The notes: generated from the letters alone by a model not told the origin. A stretch of 64,000 nt of DNA from Paenibacillus sonchi (GCF_016772475.1 NZ_CP068595.1:4092001-4156000), one strand, 5' to 3'. Numbered from the stretch's first letter, positions 14,201 to 21,850 are shown. A program made the numbers and translations.

Positions 14201-14405
14201 GGCAGAGCTGTACGTGCTGGGTGTGCCGTTTGATCCGGCAGGACTGTCAGTTCCAAGCGGGCGAACCCTGCCCCTGCCGACTTATCCATTTGAATATGCG
14301 GCCTATAAGGCGTCGTTCGAGGATGAAATTCTGCTGCCTCAAGCATCAGGGACTCCATACGCTGATCCGAATTCCAGAAAAGGACTCAAAAAAATAGAGG
14401 TATAA
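5233..14405 (+). CDS. Hybrid FAAL-ACP-KS-AT-KR-ACP-KS-AT(degenerate) polyketide synthase; one -1 frameshift in KS1
   Basis: Type I polyketide synthase of about 3,057 residues once one base is restored. GTG 5233 is chosen because GGAGG at 5221-5225 precedes it and it overlaps the MFS stop. Domains: fatty acyl-AMP ligase (residues about 30-580, FSSGSTSVPKG, WLKTGD); ACP1 with GGTSL (Ser 647); KS1 with active Cys codon at 7969 and HGTGT; AT1 with GHSIGEW (Ser codon 9300) and an AFH motif typical of malonyl-CoA use; KR with TGGTGLVGS and catalytic Tyr in GDYAAAN; ACP2 with GLDSVG (Ser codon 11718); KS2 with Cys codon 12534 and HGTAT; then an AT remnant in which GHSxG is replaced by EGAGI. No thioesterase or final carrier follows. 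Within KS1 the frame breaks at the G5 run 8018-8022; one extra G gives RRGECESAIAGG, the normal KS sequence. Confidence 0.92.
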
Positions 14406-14416
14406 AGGAGATGGCC

Positions 14417-15607
14417 ATGAGCAAGCGCGCCAAAATATCTATGATTATCCTATTATCGGTTGTTATTCTGCTTATCCTGCTTGCCGGAGCGGTATTCACG
14501 GCGAGCGGCGTATTTAAGAAAGCCAAGTATCTGGACCCCTGGAAACGTGATTACGTTGACCAATTCGAAGATCCGAGAGTGAAGCTTGCGGCCTATGGCT
14601 TGCTTGCTCCCAACGGACACAATTTGCAGCCCTGGAAGATTCGTCTTGACAAGCAGAACCCGCTTAAGTTCACTTTGTATACGGACAGTACACGCCTCGC
14701 GCTGGAATCCGACCCGTTGGCCCGGCAAACCATGGTTTCCCAGGGTACCTTTCTGGAATATTTGAGGGTTGGCGGAGAACAGTTGGGCTATCAGGCGGCG
14801 ATCAGGCTTTTTCCGGAAGGGGAATACGATGAGCAGAAGCTTAGCGGGAGTATGGACCAGAAGCCTGTAGCGGAAATAACACTGTCCAAGGCACAGCCTG
14901 TGGCTAATCCGTTGTTTGATTATATGTTTTTGCCGGATACCAACCGGATGGCTTATAAGCCCGACCCGTTGACTGCAGAGAAGCGCCAGCGTCTGGAACA
15001 GACCAATGCGGATGAGGGTTTGAAGTTAATCTTCCTGGATGCTCCGGAGGACATCAAGAAGCTGGGAGAATACAGTCTGGAGGGTACAGACATCGAAACC
15101 GGACTTAAGCGCATGAATGATGAGTCAGCAGATATTTTCCGTTCGAATGAGAGCCAGAAGAACAAATACCGGTCCGGTTTTTCGTTTGAGGGGCAAGGAA
15201 CCACGGGCGTGAAAAAGCATCTGCTGCAAGGCATGATTACGATCGTCCCATCCTTTAATAATGAGGAAGCTTCGACGAAGCTCGCTGTCGATGCGGCCCG
15301 GACGGCAGCCGAACATTCTCCGGCGTATGCGCTGATTCTCAGCAAGGACAACAGCCGCACAAGTCAGGTAAAAGCAGGCATGCTCTACAGCCGGCTCCTT
15401 CTCGCCGGACATGAGCAGGGACTGGTGATGCAGCCGCTCAGCCAGGTGCTGGAGGAGTATCCGGAGATGAAGGCGCCGTATACCCGGATTCATCAGGAGT
15501 ATGCTCCGGGTGGTGAAACAATCCAGTTTCTGATCCGCCTGGGCCAGCCGGCACAGGATACGCCGCTGAGCATGAGAAGGGAGGTTACCGACCTGATTGC
15601 AGACTGA
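14417..15607 (+). CDS. Acg-like FMN-binding nitroreductase with an N-terminal membrane anchor
   Basis: About 396 residues. ATG 14417 is preferred over ATG 14411 because AAAGGAG (14404-14410) sits 6 bases upstream; it starts 11 bases after the PKS stop, so it probably belongs to the same operon. Residues about 5-30 form one hydrophobic helix, followed by a nitroreductase-fold region with PNGHNLQPWKI near the start and GLVMQPLSQ near the end, as in the Acg subfamily (two-lobed nitroreductases known from actinobacteria). Family members bind FMN, but many have no defined substrate. The position suggests a redox tailoring step or self-protection; that is inference. The anchor would place the domain on the outer or the inner membrane face depending on topology. 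Confidence 0.75.
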   Translation: MSKRAKISMIILLSVVILLILLAGAVFTASGVFKKAKYLDPWKRDYVDQFEDPRVKLAAYGLLAPNGHNLQPWKIRLDKQNPLKFTLYTDSTRLALESDPLARQTMVSQGTFLEYLRVGGEQLGYQAAIRLFPEGEYDEQKLSGSMDQKPVAEITLSKAQPVANPLFDYMFLPDTNRMAYKPDPLTAEKRQRLEQTNADEGLKLIFLDAPEDIKKLGEYSLEGTDIETGLKRMNDESADIFRSNESQKNKYRSGFSFEGQGTTGVKKHLLQGMITIVPSFNNEEASTKLAVDAARTAAEHSPAYALILSKDNSRTSQVKAGMLYSRLLLAGHEQGLVMQPLSQVLEEYPEMKAPYTRIHQEYAPGGETIQFLIRLGQPAQDTPLSMRREVTDLIAD

Positions 15608-15740
15608 GCGGGGCATACTATCGCTTTCTGTTAATGTTCAAGGAACTTTAGAGCGCCGCTTCTCCTGTGGAAGCGTAAATTGACATGGCATTGCCAACCG
15701 GATAAACCGGAATAATTGATCACCGGCCGGACCACCGGAA

Positions 15741-15784
15741 ACACAATAGAAGCCAGAAACAGCTGGCTTTTATTGTGTTTTTTT
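15741..15784 (+). terminator. Rho-independent terminator of the NRPS/PKS operon
   Basis: A 16-base stem with one mismatch (ACACAATAGAAGCCAG against CTGGCTTTTATTGTGT) is followed by a run of T. It lies 134 bases after the nitroreductase stop. Confidence 0.85.
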
Positions 15785-15801
15785 GCTGTGGATAAGGTGT
15801 G

Positions 15802-16094
15802 GGCGACGATGCCTATTTTAACGAGTTCCTAAGTGAATATGACGATGTGGATGGCATTTTCGCTATTATGATATGTTGGCCGCCAACTATATAGAAAGAG
15901 CACGCAGGCAAGGAGAAACTACATGATTCCTTTTGAATTTTAAAAAAACGAGTGTAGAAATTGGAAGTGAGCTGTATACTTTCGAAGACATTGCAAAGGT
16001 ACTTTCCCAATTGTCAGGAAAAGAGGCATGGACAGCCCGGCCGCGCGCAGCTGACCGGGCTGTGTGTCTCTGCCACAATGTCACATGGAATTAG
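15802..16094 (+). pseudogene. Remnant of an NmrA-like NAD(P)-binding protein gene
   Basis: Two protein-like fragments lie in different frames and no intact ORF joins them. The first (about 15802-15894) reads GDDAYFNEFLSEYDDVDGIF, resembling the part of NmrA-family proteins that follows the first strand-helix pair (gVDgvF). The second (about 15942-16094) reads ELYTFEDIAKVLSQLSGKEA, resembling the C-terminal region of the same family. Everything between is missing, so this looks like a deletion derivative. It converges on the CPBP gene. The call rests on remembered family patterns only. Confidence 0.35.
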
Positions 16095-16096
16095 AT

Positions 16097-16780
16097 CTAT
16101 AGCGTAGAATAGTAGAGAAGATTGAGGCCGTTATACACTATATGCACCATGACCCCGGGCCAGATGGAGCCCGTCTTACGGAACAGTATGCCTGTCAGGA
16201 TGCCGACCATGAATGCGTCGAACAGGATGACGTTGAATCCATGAACGACGCCGAAGATCGCAGCGCTGCCGACCACGCCGGCCCATGCTCCGTAACGGTT
16301 CAGCGCATTGGCAATAACGCCACGGAATACAAACTCTTCGCCGAGCGGTGTGAGGATGGCGCCACTGATAATCAGAATGAAGAGTGAGAGCGCGCCGCCT
16401 TGCGCCGCCGTCTGAAAGTCTGCTTGGTTGTTCGGCTCGGTGATGAAGTGAAAATACACCCCTTCTATAATGAAGCATCCGCCGAACGCGGCAACACCGA
16501 GGGCGGCTCCCACAAGCAGCCATTTCCGTTCGGGCACCCGGAAACCAAAAGCGCGCAGATCGCGAACCCGCAGGGCGTAGGCTGCGAACAAGGCGGCGAG
16601 GCCAACGAGACCATTGCCTACACCCCCGATGTTAATTCGCAAGATGGCTTGCTCATCAGGGATTTGCGACATCCAAAGACCGAGCATAACAATGCCGATC
16701 AGATAGAGAGCCAGTGCAGTTAGGATCTCAGGCCAGCCAGGCCGGGCTTGGGGGATAGTGGACTTGGAAGGGCTACTCAT
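16097..16780 (-). CDS. CPBP (CAAX-like) family intramembrane metalloprotease
   Basis: A 227-residue polytopic membrane protein. It has the family signature GEEFVFRG (the paired Glu and the Arg of motif 1) and the downstream His motif FGVVHGFN, both needed for catalysis in the Abi/CPBP family. Members act as prenyl-protein or intramembrane proteases, and in Bacillota often accompany peptide or bacteriocin loci as immunity or processing factors. It is the last gene of a minus-strand series LytTR regulator - ABC-2 permease - CPBP, 61 bases after the permease. Whether it serves that transporter is inference. Confidence 0.8.
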   Translation of the reverse strand: MSSPSKSTIPQARPGWPEILTALALYLIGIVMLGLWMSQIPDEQAILRINIGGVGNGLVGLAALFAAYALRVRDLRAFGFRVPERKWLLVGAALGVAAFGGCFIIEGVYFHFITEPNNQADFQTAAQGGALSLFILIISGAILTPLGEEFVFRGVIANALNRYGAWAGVVGSAAIFGVVHGFNVILFDAFMVGILTGILFRKTGSIWPGVMVHIVYNGLNLLYYSTL

Positions 16781-16841
16781 TTCCAGCCTCTGGTTTGCAC
16801 AAGCTTTTACTCATAATAAAAACCTCCAGTTAAAATTGAAG

Positions 16842-17537
16842 TTAGTTGTCCGTCATAGCCTTTCGAAAACAAACATACGTAATGATTGCAGCGCCAATGA
16901 CCCAAATGGCCAGGATTCCGAGTGGTAGCCACGAACTGGTTTTATGGGTTTCCATCGCCTGCACAATCGGAAACTTATCGATGATGGTAACTGCTATGCT
17001 GCCTTTATCAAGAGCGCCCACAGTGCTAATCTGCGGTGTGAAACCGAACAAAAAAGTCATCGGTATCAAATAAACGGATACGGAGGCAAGCGAATTTGCG
17101 AATAACCCCATGCTGATGCCAATCAACAAAAAGAACAAGAGCAACAAAATTAGTCCAATGATAGCCCTGAAGTTCATTACCGGCTCAATCCCCACGAGGA
17201 GCAATGACACTGTAAGGGTAATCAAAGTTCCTATTAGGGTGACCAGACTCTTCCCAATAATAATATCCAGAAGCGAAGCAGGAGACTGAATCAATCCACG
17301 CAATGTCTTCTTCTCTTTTTCCTCTGCCATCATAGTCATAATGGTGCCTGACGTAACCAAGGTGAAAATCCCCCCGATTATCATATAGAGTATGGTAATC
17401 GTAATTTTCCCATGAATAGACCGGTTCAAAATTAAAGAGAACAGGATTGGAGCCGTCAACATAACTAACAACTCTGCGTTTTTCATCAGGTCTTTGATAT
17501 CTTTTTCAAAAATGGCACTTATTCGCCGAATGCTCAC
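16842..17537 (-). CDS. ABC-2 type transporter permease without an adjacent ATPase
   Basis: A 231-residue membrane protein starting at GTG 17537. A cytoplasmic N-terminal helix (FEKDIKDLMKN) is followed by about six hydrophobic segments, and the EEKEKKTLRGLIQSP stretch after the second is typical of ABC-2 permeases, which export drugs, peptides or lipids or use Na+. No functional ATPase gene is next to it: upstream lies only a 130-base gap and then a regulator with a degenerate ABC domain. The subunit must recruit an ATPase from elsewhere, or its ATPase gene has been lost. Confidence 0.8.
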   Translation of the reverse strand: MSIRRISAIFEKDIKDLMKNAELLVMLTAPILFSLILNRSIHGKITITILYMIIGGIFTLVTSGTIMTMMAEEKEKKTLRGLIQSPASLLDIIIGKSLVTLIGTLITLTVSLLLVGIEPVMNFRAIIGLILLLLFFLLIGISMGLFANSLASVSVYLIPMTFLFGFTPQISTVGALDKGSIAVTIIDKFPIVQAMETHKTSSWLPLGILAIWVIGAAIITYVCFRKAMTDN

Positions 17538-17669
17538 TATCCCAGTTCCTTTCCAGAAGATTTGTCCCTCGAAGCCTCCCTTTCGATGAACTGCTCTGAT
17601 CTTATCGTAAAGAGCGGCAAAATACCGGCTTTTTGCATCGTAATGTACGATCTGGAGGGCGAACGGTAC
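17538..17669 (-). other. Gap with a possible C-terminal remnant of a lost gene
   Basis: This 132-base interval between the LytTR gene and the permease has a minus-strand open frame ending in SEQFIEREASRDKSSGKELG, whose stop codon overlaps the permease GTG start (ATAGTG). Such overlap is normal between an ABC ATPase gene and its permease gene. It may be the tail of a deleted ATPase gene; the stretch is too short to identify. Confidence 0.25.
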
Positions 17670-18617
17670 CTATTCCAGGTTGAATTTCTCCTGAATATCC
17701 TGAATTTTGGTTCGTGATAGCGGAATAGTCGATTGAATCTTGTTATCGATCCGGAGCGAATAGGCATTTTTTGACCAGGTTATAATCTCGCGTACCTTCT
17801 GCAGATTCACGATGTAGGAACGGTGGCAGCGATAAAATCCGTAAGCCTCCAATTTCTTTTCGATCTCCATCATGGTAGCATCCAACGCATATTTCTCGTT
17901 GTTAATGACGATCATCGCCTTGCCATCCTGGCTTTCGATGTAATCAATTTCAGGCGGGTCGAACAAAATCATCTTTTCGTCCACTTTTGCTGAAATCTTG
18001 AACAGCTTTGCAAACGCCGGCGCAGCTGCGCTTTCTGGCTCAGGCGTTGCGGCGTCCTCTTCTGTTTCAATGGGCTTGATGCCGCTTGGCTGAAGCTTGT
18101 ATACAACGTCCCCAACTAACAGTGCGTGTTCCAGGTTGGATACTAAAATAAGCACGGCTGCCGGCTGTTCTTTCATGGTTTGAAGCATTCGGACAAAGGT
18201 ATGGATGGTCTTAATATCGACGCCGTGGATGGGCTCGCAGAACACCGCTGATGGAACGCCACTCATATAATATTTGGCAAAGCAGACGCGCCGGATTTCG
18301 GATTTCGAACACTTGTTCAGCGGTTTCTTCGCATCGTGTTGCAGTTCAAACCGGACAAGAATTTCAGATAGCGGCTCCCTGCACCCGAACCATTTGTGGA
18401 AAAAGGCAATATTGTTTTCAACCGTAAGACGCATATACAATCCATCCTGATGATCAAAAACCGGGATGTCTGTACTGCTGCGCAGGTCCTTTACCAGTTC
18501 ATTCTGTATATCGGGATCACTGTAAATAGCCGTAGCTTGGCAATCGCCTACGGCTAGGTAAAACGGGGAGAACGCCCCGCTGGTTAGTATCTCTTGATTA
18601 ATGACGAAAGGTGCCAT
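17670..18617 (-). CDS. LytTR-type transcription regulator with a degenerate ABC-ATPase N-terminal domain
   Basis: A 315-residue protein. Residues about 1-190 follow the layout of an ABC ATPase but have lost the key residues: no GxxxxGK Walker A (IYSDPDIQNELV stands in its place), CSKSE instead of LSGGQ, FCEPIHGVD at the Walker B/D-loop position, and Asn in place of the switch His. Residues about 215-315 are a clear LytTR DNA-binding domain (YGFYRCHRSYIVNLQKV, IPLSR). The protein probably binds DNA as a regulator rather than hydrolysing ATP. It heads the permease/CPBP unit, so autoregulation or sensing of transporter state is plausible. A palindromic pair lies just upstream. Confidence 0.8.
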   Translation of the reverse strand: MAPFVINQEILTSGAFSPFYLAVGDCQATAIYSDPDIQNELVKDLRSSTDIPVFDHQDGLYMRLTVENNIAFFHKWFGCREPLSEILVRFELQHDAKKPLNKCSKSEIRRVCFAKYYMSGVPSAVFCEPIHGVDIKTIHTFVRMLQTMKEQPAAVLILVSNLEHALLVGDVVYKLQPSGIKPIETEEDAATPEPESAAAPAFAKLFKISAKVDEKMILFDPPEIDYIESQDGKAMIVINNEKYALDATMMEIEKKLEAYGFYRCHRSYIVNLQKVREIITWSKNAYSLRIDNKIQSTIPLSRTKIQDIQEKFNLE

Positions 18618-18637
18618 TCCTTTACCATCCCATCCTT

Positions 18638-18682
18638 ACTATTAATAGTTTTTTGGTTTTTTATAAAATAACACTATTAATA
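18638..18682. promoter_or_regulatory. Palindrome pair upstream of the LytTR gene
   Basis: ACTATTAATAGT (18638-18649) is a perfect 12-base palindrome and ACTATTAATA recurs at 18673-18682, 35 bases further on, in an AT-rich stretch 20-65 bases upstream of the LytTR start. This fits an operator for two bound dimers, perhaps the LytTR protein itself. The rest of the 161-base gap shows nothing clear. Confidence 0.4.
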
Positions 18683-18778
18683 CGCAAGAGCGGCTATTCT
18701 GTGCCACGCAAATTTGAGCGAATAGTTCTGCTTATTTGCATGAAATGGTCGGGTAAAGTGAGAAATGGGGAGTTCTAC

Positions 18779-19720
18779 TTATTTAAGGTGAAGCACTGCC
18801 TTGCCGGAAATGTTTCTGTCCAAGAGTTGCCGGGCAACGCCGCTAATTTCTGTCCATGGTGCTTCGACAGCGATTTTCGGTTTCAAACAACCGGTTGAGA
18901 CCAGGTTAGTCAGAATAGCCAGATCGGATGCAGCCGGGTGACGTGTGAGCTCCTCACCGAGAAAAAATCCGTACAGCGTTCGTCCACCGCTGGTTATGAA
19001 ATTACTCATATCAAGTGTTGACGAAGGTGATGAGGAAAATCCCACTGCTATGCAGGAACCTTGTAGGGCAAGCTGCTGTACCAAAGCAGCAAGTGTATCG
19101 CCGCCTACTGAGTCAATAATTAAGTCAAATGGTCCGAATTGGCTCACATGTGAAGGAACTGAAGCACCAACAAGGACTTCATTAGCTCCGGCTTCCAGCA
19201 CGAGTTCAGCTTTTTCTTCTGTACTGGCTATTCCGACATTGAAGGCTCCGGATAATTTGGCCAGCTGATGAGCAAACAATCCAACGCCTCCCGTCGATCC
19301 TGTGATGAGCACGCGCTTGCCAAGCAGCAGACCTCCTTTTCGCAGTGCATTCAGTGCTGTCAAACCAGCAACTGGCAGAGCAGCGGCTTCAGCAAACCTA
19401 ACGTTGTCAGGAATTTCAGCAAGAGCAGAGGAAGGGACGGCAATCCGTTCGCCCCAGGCACCCATGGGTAATAAACCAACCACACGTGCTCCTGCTTTGG
19501 GACCATTCCCCATCTCAGCTGATTTTGCTACCACTCCGGCAAAATCCCAGCCAAGCCGGGAAGAAGTCCTTTGGTTGACGGCATCTTTTATTTCCCCGCG
19601 GTTCAGAGAAATGGCATGCACCTCTACAATAGATTCCCAAGGCTGTGCTTGAGGAGGGGCTACCTCTTGAATGGTTAAATTAGACGGGGAATTTGGATCA
19701 CTAACTATCGCACGTATCAT
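18779..19720 (-). CDS. Quinone oxidoreductase-like MDR family protein
   Basis: A 313-residue zinc-independent medium-chain dehydrogenase/reductase. It has an N-terminal GroES-like domain with GWDFAGVV and AALPVAGLTALNAL, then a Rossmann domain with GSTGGVGLFAHQLAK for NADPH binding. The Cys/His zinc ligands of alcohol dehydrogenases are not evident. Family members reduce quinones or alpha,beta-unsaturated carbonyls. ATG 19720 is preceded by AAAGGAG. The gene is divergent from an MmyB-like regulator, an arrangement usual for target and regulator pairs, suggesting induction by an electrophile or quinone. Confidence 0.85.
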   Translation of the reverse strand: MIRAIVSDPNSPSNLTIQEVAPPQAQPWESIVEVHAISLNRGEIKDAVNQRTSSRLGWDFAGVVAKSAEMGNGPKAGARVVGLLPMGAWGERIAVPSSALAEIPDNVRFAEAAALPVAGLTALNALRKGGLLLGKRVLITGSTGGVGLFAHQLAKLSGAFNVGIASTEEKAELVLEAGANEVLVGASVPSHVSQFGPFDLIIDSVGGDTLAALVQQLALQGSCIAVGFSSSPSSTLDMSNFITSGGRTLYGFFLGEELTRHPAASDLAILTNLVSTGCLKPKIAVEAPWTEISGVARQLLDRNISGKAVLHLK

Positions 19721-19767
19721 TTATCAACTCTCCTTTGTTCTGGATACCTTGGTAAGCTCTGCTTATC

Positions 19768-19832
19768 TTGATCTTAGTTTTCATTCAAGAGTATACTCAT
19801 AGGAGATTTTCAAACCAAGTGTAGAACTACAC
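19768..19832. promoter_or_regulatory. Divergent overlapping promoters with operator-like palindrome
   Basis: GAGTATACTC (19789-19798) is a palindrome that gives a TATACT -10 on both strands. Rightward: TTGATC (19768-19773), 18-base spacer, TATACT (19792-19797). Leftward: TTGGTT (complement of 19813-19818), 17-base spacer, TATACT (complement of 19790-19795). Next to the leftward -35 is GTGTAG-AA-CTACAC (19819-19832), an inverted repeat well placed for the MmyB-like regulator to control both genes. Confidence 0.55.
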
Positions 19833-19855
19833 CTTGTCATAAGTAGGGGATAGAT

Positions 19856-20740
19856 GTGCATACAAAAAATACGAGACTACAGCAGCTTTTATACATGATT
19901 GAACAATTTCGCATTGTCCGCCAACGGGAGACATCTCTGGGGAAATACATGCCTTGGAAACGATTTACTCAACAGGAGTTGAACGATGAGGCCTGTGCAA
20001 CATATAAGAATTTGCTAGTTGGCCGCTCTCTTCGTATACCGGATCGTAATCGTATTCTCACCATTGCCGATTATTTGGAACTTAGCTCTGACGGGCGCAA
20101 CGATTTGTTGCTGGCAGCCGGATATCTGCCGATCCGGACAGAGATATCCGGGAACGCATTAGAGCAGGCAATTGGACAGGCGCAGCATACGATGAATGTG
20201 CTGCCTTATCCTGCGATGATTGTTACACATACAGAAGATATTAAGGGATATAATGAGTCTTTTCGCCGCTTGTTTGGTTTTCCTGAGAGCCATGCTTACG
20301 ACCATCTGATGAATCGGATCGACTTGCATTTTAATCCGGATCTGCCTGTATACCTCCGTTCTACATTTGACCGCTCATCCTTTGAGAAGTGGAAAACTCA
20401 TGCTGTCCAAGGAATTAGGCTGTTTAAGAACAATCATATACTTTCCCGCTATGACGATTGGTATCAAAGGGTCTTAAACCGATTTGAACATTATCTTTCT
20501 GAAGAGCAATGGCTAGAGGACGCCTTGGTCACCGGGGATATAGACAATGGGGAGTTGACGCAGACCATATTAACCAGAAGTGAGAGTAACGGCGAGTTCA
20601 TCCCCATTCAGTATAAGCAGGTTTCGATTACTACGGGAAGTTTGATGACTCCCAAAGTGCAGGTCTTTTTACCCGTAGATGACGCTGCACGCCGGATATT
20701 TGAAGAACTGGGATGTCATGTGAATGAAGAGCCAAGATAA
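19856..20740 (+). CDS. MmyB-like XRE-family transcription regulator
   Basis: A 294-residue protein starting at GTG 19856. The first 90 or so residues form a Cro/C1-type helix-turn-helix region, although RFTQQELNDEACATYKNLL is a divergent version. The remainder matches the MmyB-type ligand-binding (PAS-like) domain: LPYPAMIVTHTEDIKGYNES and NRLFGFPES-like spacing, then the all-helical middle. These regulators usually control a neighbouring short-chain or medium-chain oxidoreductase, which fits the divergent quinone reductase gene. The start has no strong GGAGG; AGTAGGGGA (19843-19851) may serve. Confidence 0.75.
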   Translation: MHTKNTRLQQLLYMIEQFRIVRQRETSLGKYMPWKRFTQQELNDEACATYKNLLVGRSLRIPDRNRILTIADYLELSSDGRNDLLLAAGYLPIRTEISGNALEQAIGQAQHTMNVLPYPAMIVTHTEDIKGYNESFRRLFGFPESHAYDHLMNRIDLHFNPDLPVYLRSTFDRSSFEKWKTHAVQGIRLFKNNHILSRYDDWYQRVLNRFEHYLSEEQWLEDALVTGDIDNGELTQTILTRSESNGEFIPIQYKQVSITTGSLMTPKVQVFLPVDDAARRIFEELGCHVNEEPR

Positions 20741-20761
20741 AATGTGAAGCTATCACATTAC

Positions 20762-20800
20762 AAAAACACCGCCTTATTAGGACTATGGGCGGTGTTTTTG
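20762..20800 (+). terminator. Rho-independent terminator of the MmyB-like gene
   Basis: AAAAACACCGCC pairs with GGCGGTGTTTTT across a 15-base loop. It can act in either direction, but only the plus-strand regulator gene runs into it. Confidence 0.85.
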
Positions 20801-21293
20801 TGCCATAAAGTGGTTATTCAAAGTCGCTAAAACTCCTTTGTCGAAGAATGCGGGGTCATAGCTATTAATTCGCATTTCTCATAAATCATCATAAAAAGCT
20901 CTTTCGGGAAATTAACGTCCCCCCGTTTTTTTACTAATCAAAAAAGAGCAGAAATAAATGCCACTCATCTACGAATATGATATAAACACAGAAGCAATAG
21001 AATAGGCTTATAGGGGCGTATCGGCTACCTCTCGTAGAAGGGAGGGATGCCTTGTGGAAGTTAAAATAGACCGCCCCGGACAAGGAATCGGTCTATTTGT
21101 ATCCGTCATTCCACTGAAGCTGAACGCCCTTAGAAGCGGCTCTATTGCTCGTAGGGGGCGTGTTACCAGCACGACTCCTTTGGCTACAATATACAGCATT
21201 TTGCTGAAGATTTGAAACTCTTTTTATTTTTTTGCTTTATAACTCTAAATCATCTTGGCATAGTGTTCTCGGCGTTTACTTGACTCTTTAACA
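20801..21293. other. Non-coding stretch with a strong hairpin at 21064-21098
   Basis: No convincing gene is seen in about 490 bases. The clear structure is AAATAGACCG (21064-21073) pairing with CGGTCTATTT (21089-21098), with A- and T-rich flanks, so it could terminate transcripts on either strand. CTCTCGTAG and GCTCGTAG repeats and GAACGCCC/GGGGCGTG segments on either side add secondary structure. This could be a small RNA or a type I toxin-antitoxin-like region, but no short hydrophobic ORF was found. Confidence 0.3.
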
Positions 21294-21325
21294 ACAAAAA
21301 AACCACATCCATTCAGGAAGTGGTT
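21294..21325 (-). terminator. Terminator of the tRNA-Pro gene
   Basis: On the minus strand a stem AACCACTTCC/GGATGTGGTT is followed by a T run (plus-strand A run at 21294-21300). It lies 15 bases after the tRNA 3' end. Confidence 0.75.
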
Positions 21326-21339
21326 ATATGACTTGGAAA

Positions 21340-21413
21340 TCGAGACGACAGGATTTGAACCTGCGACCTCTTGCTCCCGAAGCAAGCGCTCTACCAAGCT
21401 GAGCCACGTCTCG
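21340..21413 (-). tRNA. tRNA-Pro (anticodon CGG)
   Basis: The minus strand folds as a 74-base tRNA: acceptor stem CGAGACG/CGTCTCG with discriminator A, D arm GCTCAGCTTGGTAGAGC, anticodon stem CTTGC/GCAAG with loop TTCGGGA (anticodon CGG), and T arm containing GGTTCAAATCC. The 3' CCA is not encoded. It stands alone with its own terminator. Confidence 0.95.
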
Positions 21414-21525
21414 TCAGTACGGGTTCACCCGTTGTTAACCGCAGAAGGGTTCTAAACAATCCACATTATACGCCTGTAAGGAAGCGCTGTAAATAATCTT
21501 TTTCTGCGCGGTTCTCTGCCCGAGA

Positions 21526-21554
21526 TTGACAGATATAGGGGCGCTGGCTATACT
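21526..21554 (+). promoter_or_regulatory. Sigma-A promoter of the alaS leader
   Basis: TTGACA (21526-21531), an exact 17-base spacer and TATACT (21549-21554) make a near-consensus housekeeping promoter. Transcription would begin near 21561, at the start of the T-box leader. Confidence 0.85.
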
Positions 21555-21559
21555 TGAAA

Positions 21560-21850
21560 TGTTAAAATGCAAATCGGACAACACATTGATGAAATGGAGT
21601 ACGCCGGAGAATGGCTTGATCAGAGAAGAGGTTCCTTTGCGGCAGTTGCCGCAATGGCTGTGAGAACCTTGAAGACAGGCCGGCGGAAAGCTGATTTCGG
21701 AGTGCGGGAAATCCCGCCGGGGGCGCCCGTTAACAGCCGCACAAGGCGATCGTCAGTTTCATCTCCGTAACATCACGGATCATGGCGATAACCAGGGTGG
21801 TACCGCGATAATCATCGTCCCTGAATTTATTCAGGGGCGTTTTTGTGTAA
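21560..21850 (+). ncRNA. T-box riboswitch controlling alaS
   Basis: The leader has the conserved T-box sequence AGGGTGGTACCGCG (21794-21807) followed by a terminator hairpin (CGTCCCTGAA/TTCAGGGGCG, 21817-21842) and a T run. GATGAAATGGAGTACG (from about 21588) matches the distal stem I motif. The TGGT bulge would pair with an ACCA tRNA end, as for tRNA-Ala with discriminator A. Uncharged tRNA-Ala should stabilise the antiterminator and allow alaS transcription. The exact specifier codon was not resolved by eye. Confidence 0.92.

Noticed and set aside
17637..17705. Plus-strand reading starting MYDLEGERYLFQVEF
   Set aside because: It lies antisense over the end of the LytTR gene and stops quickly; probably chance.
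15608..21340. Genomic island or prophage between the NRPS cluster and tRNA-Pro
   Set aside because: No integrase, phage gene or tRNA-end duplication was seen; the genes are ordinary accessory functions.
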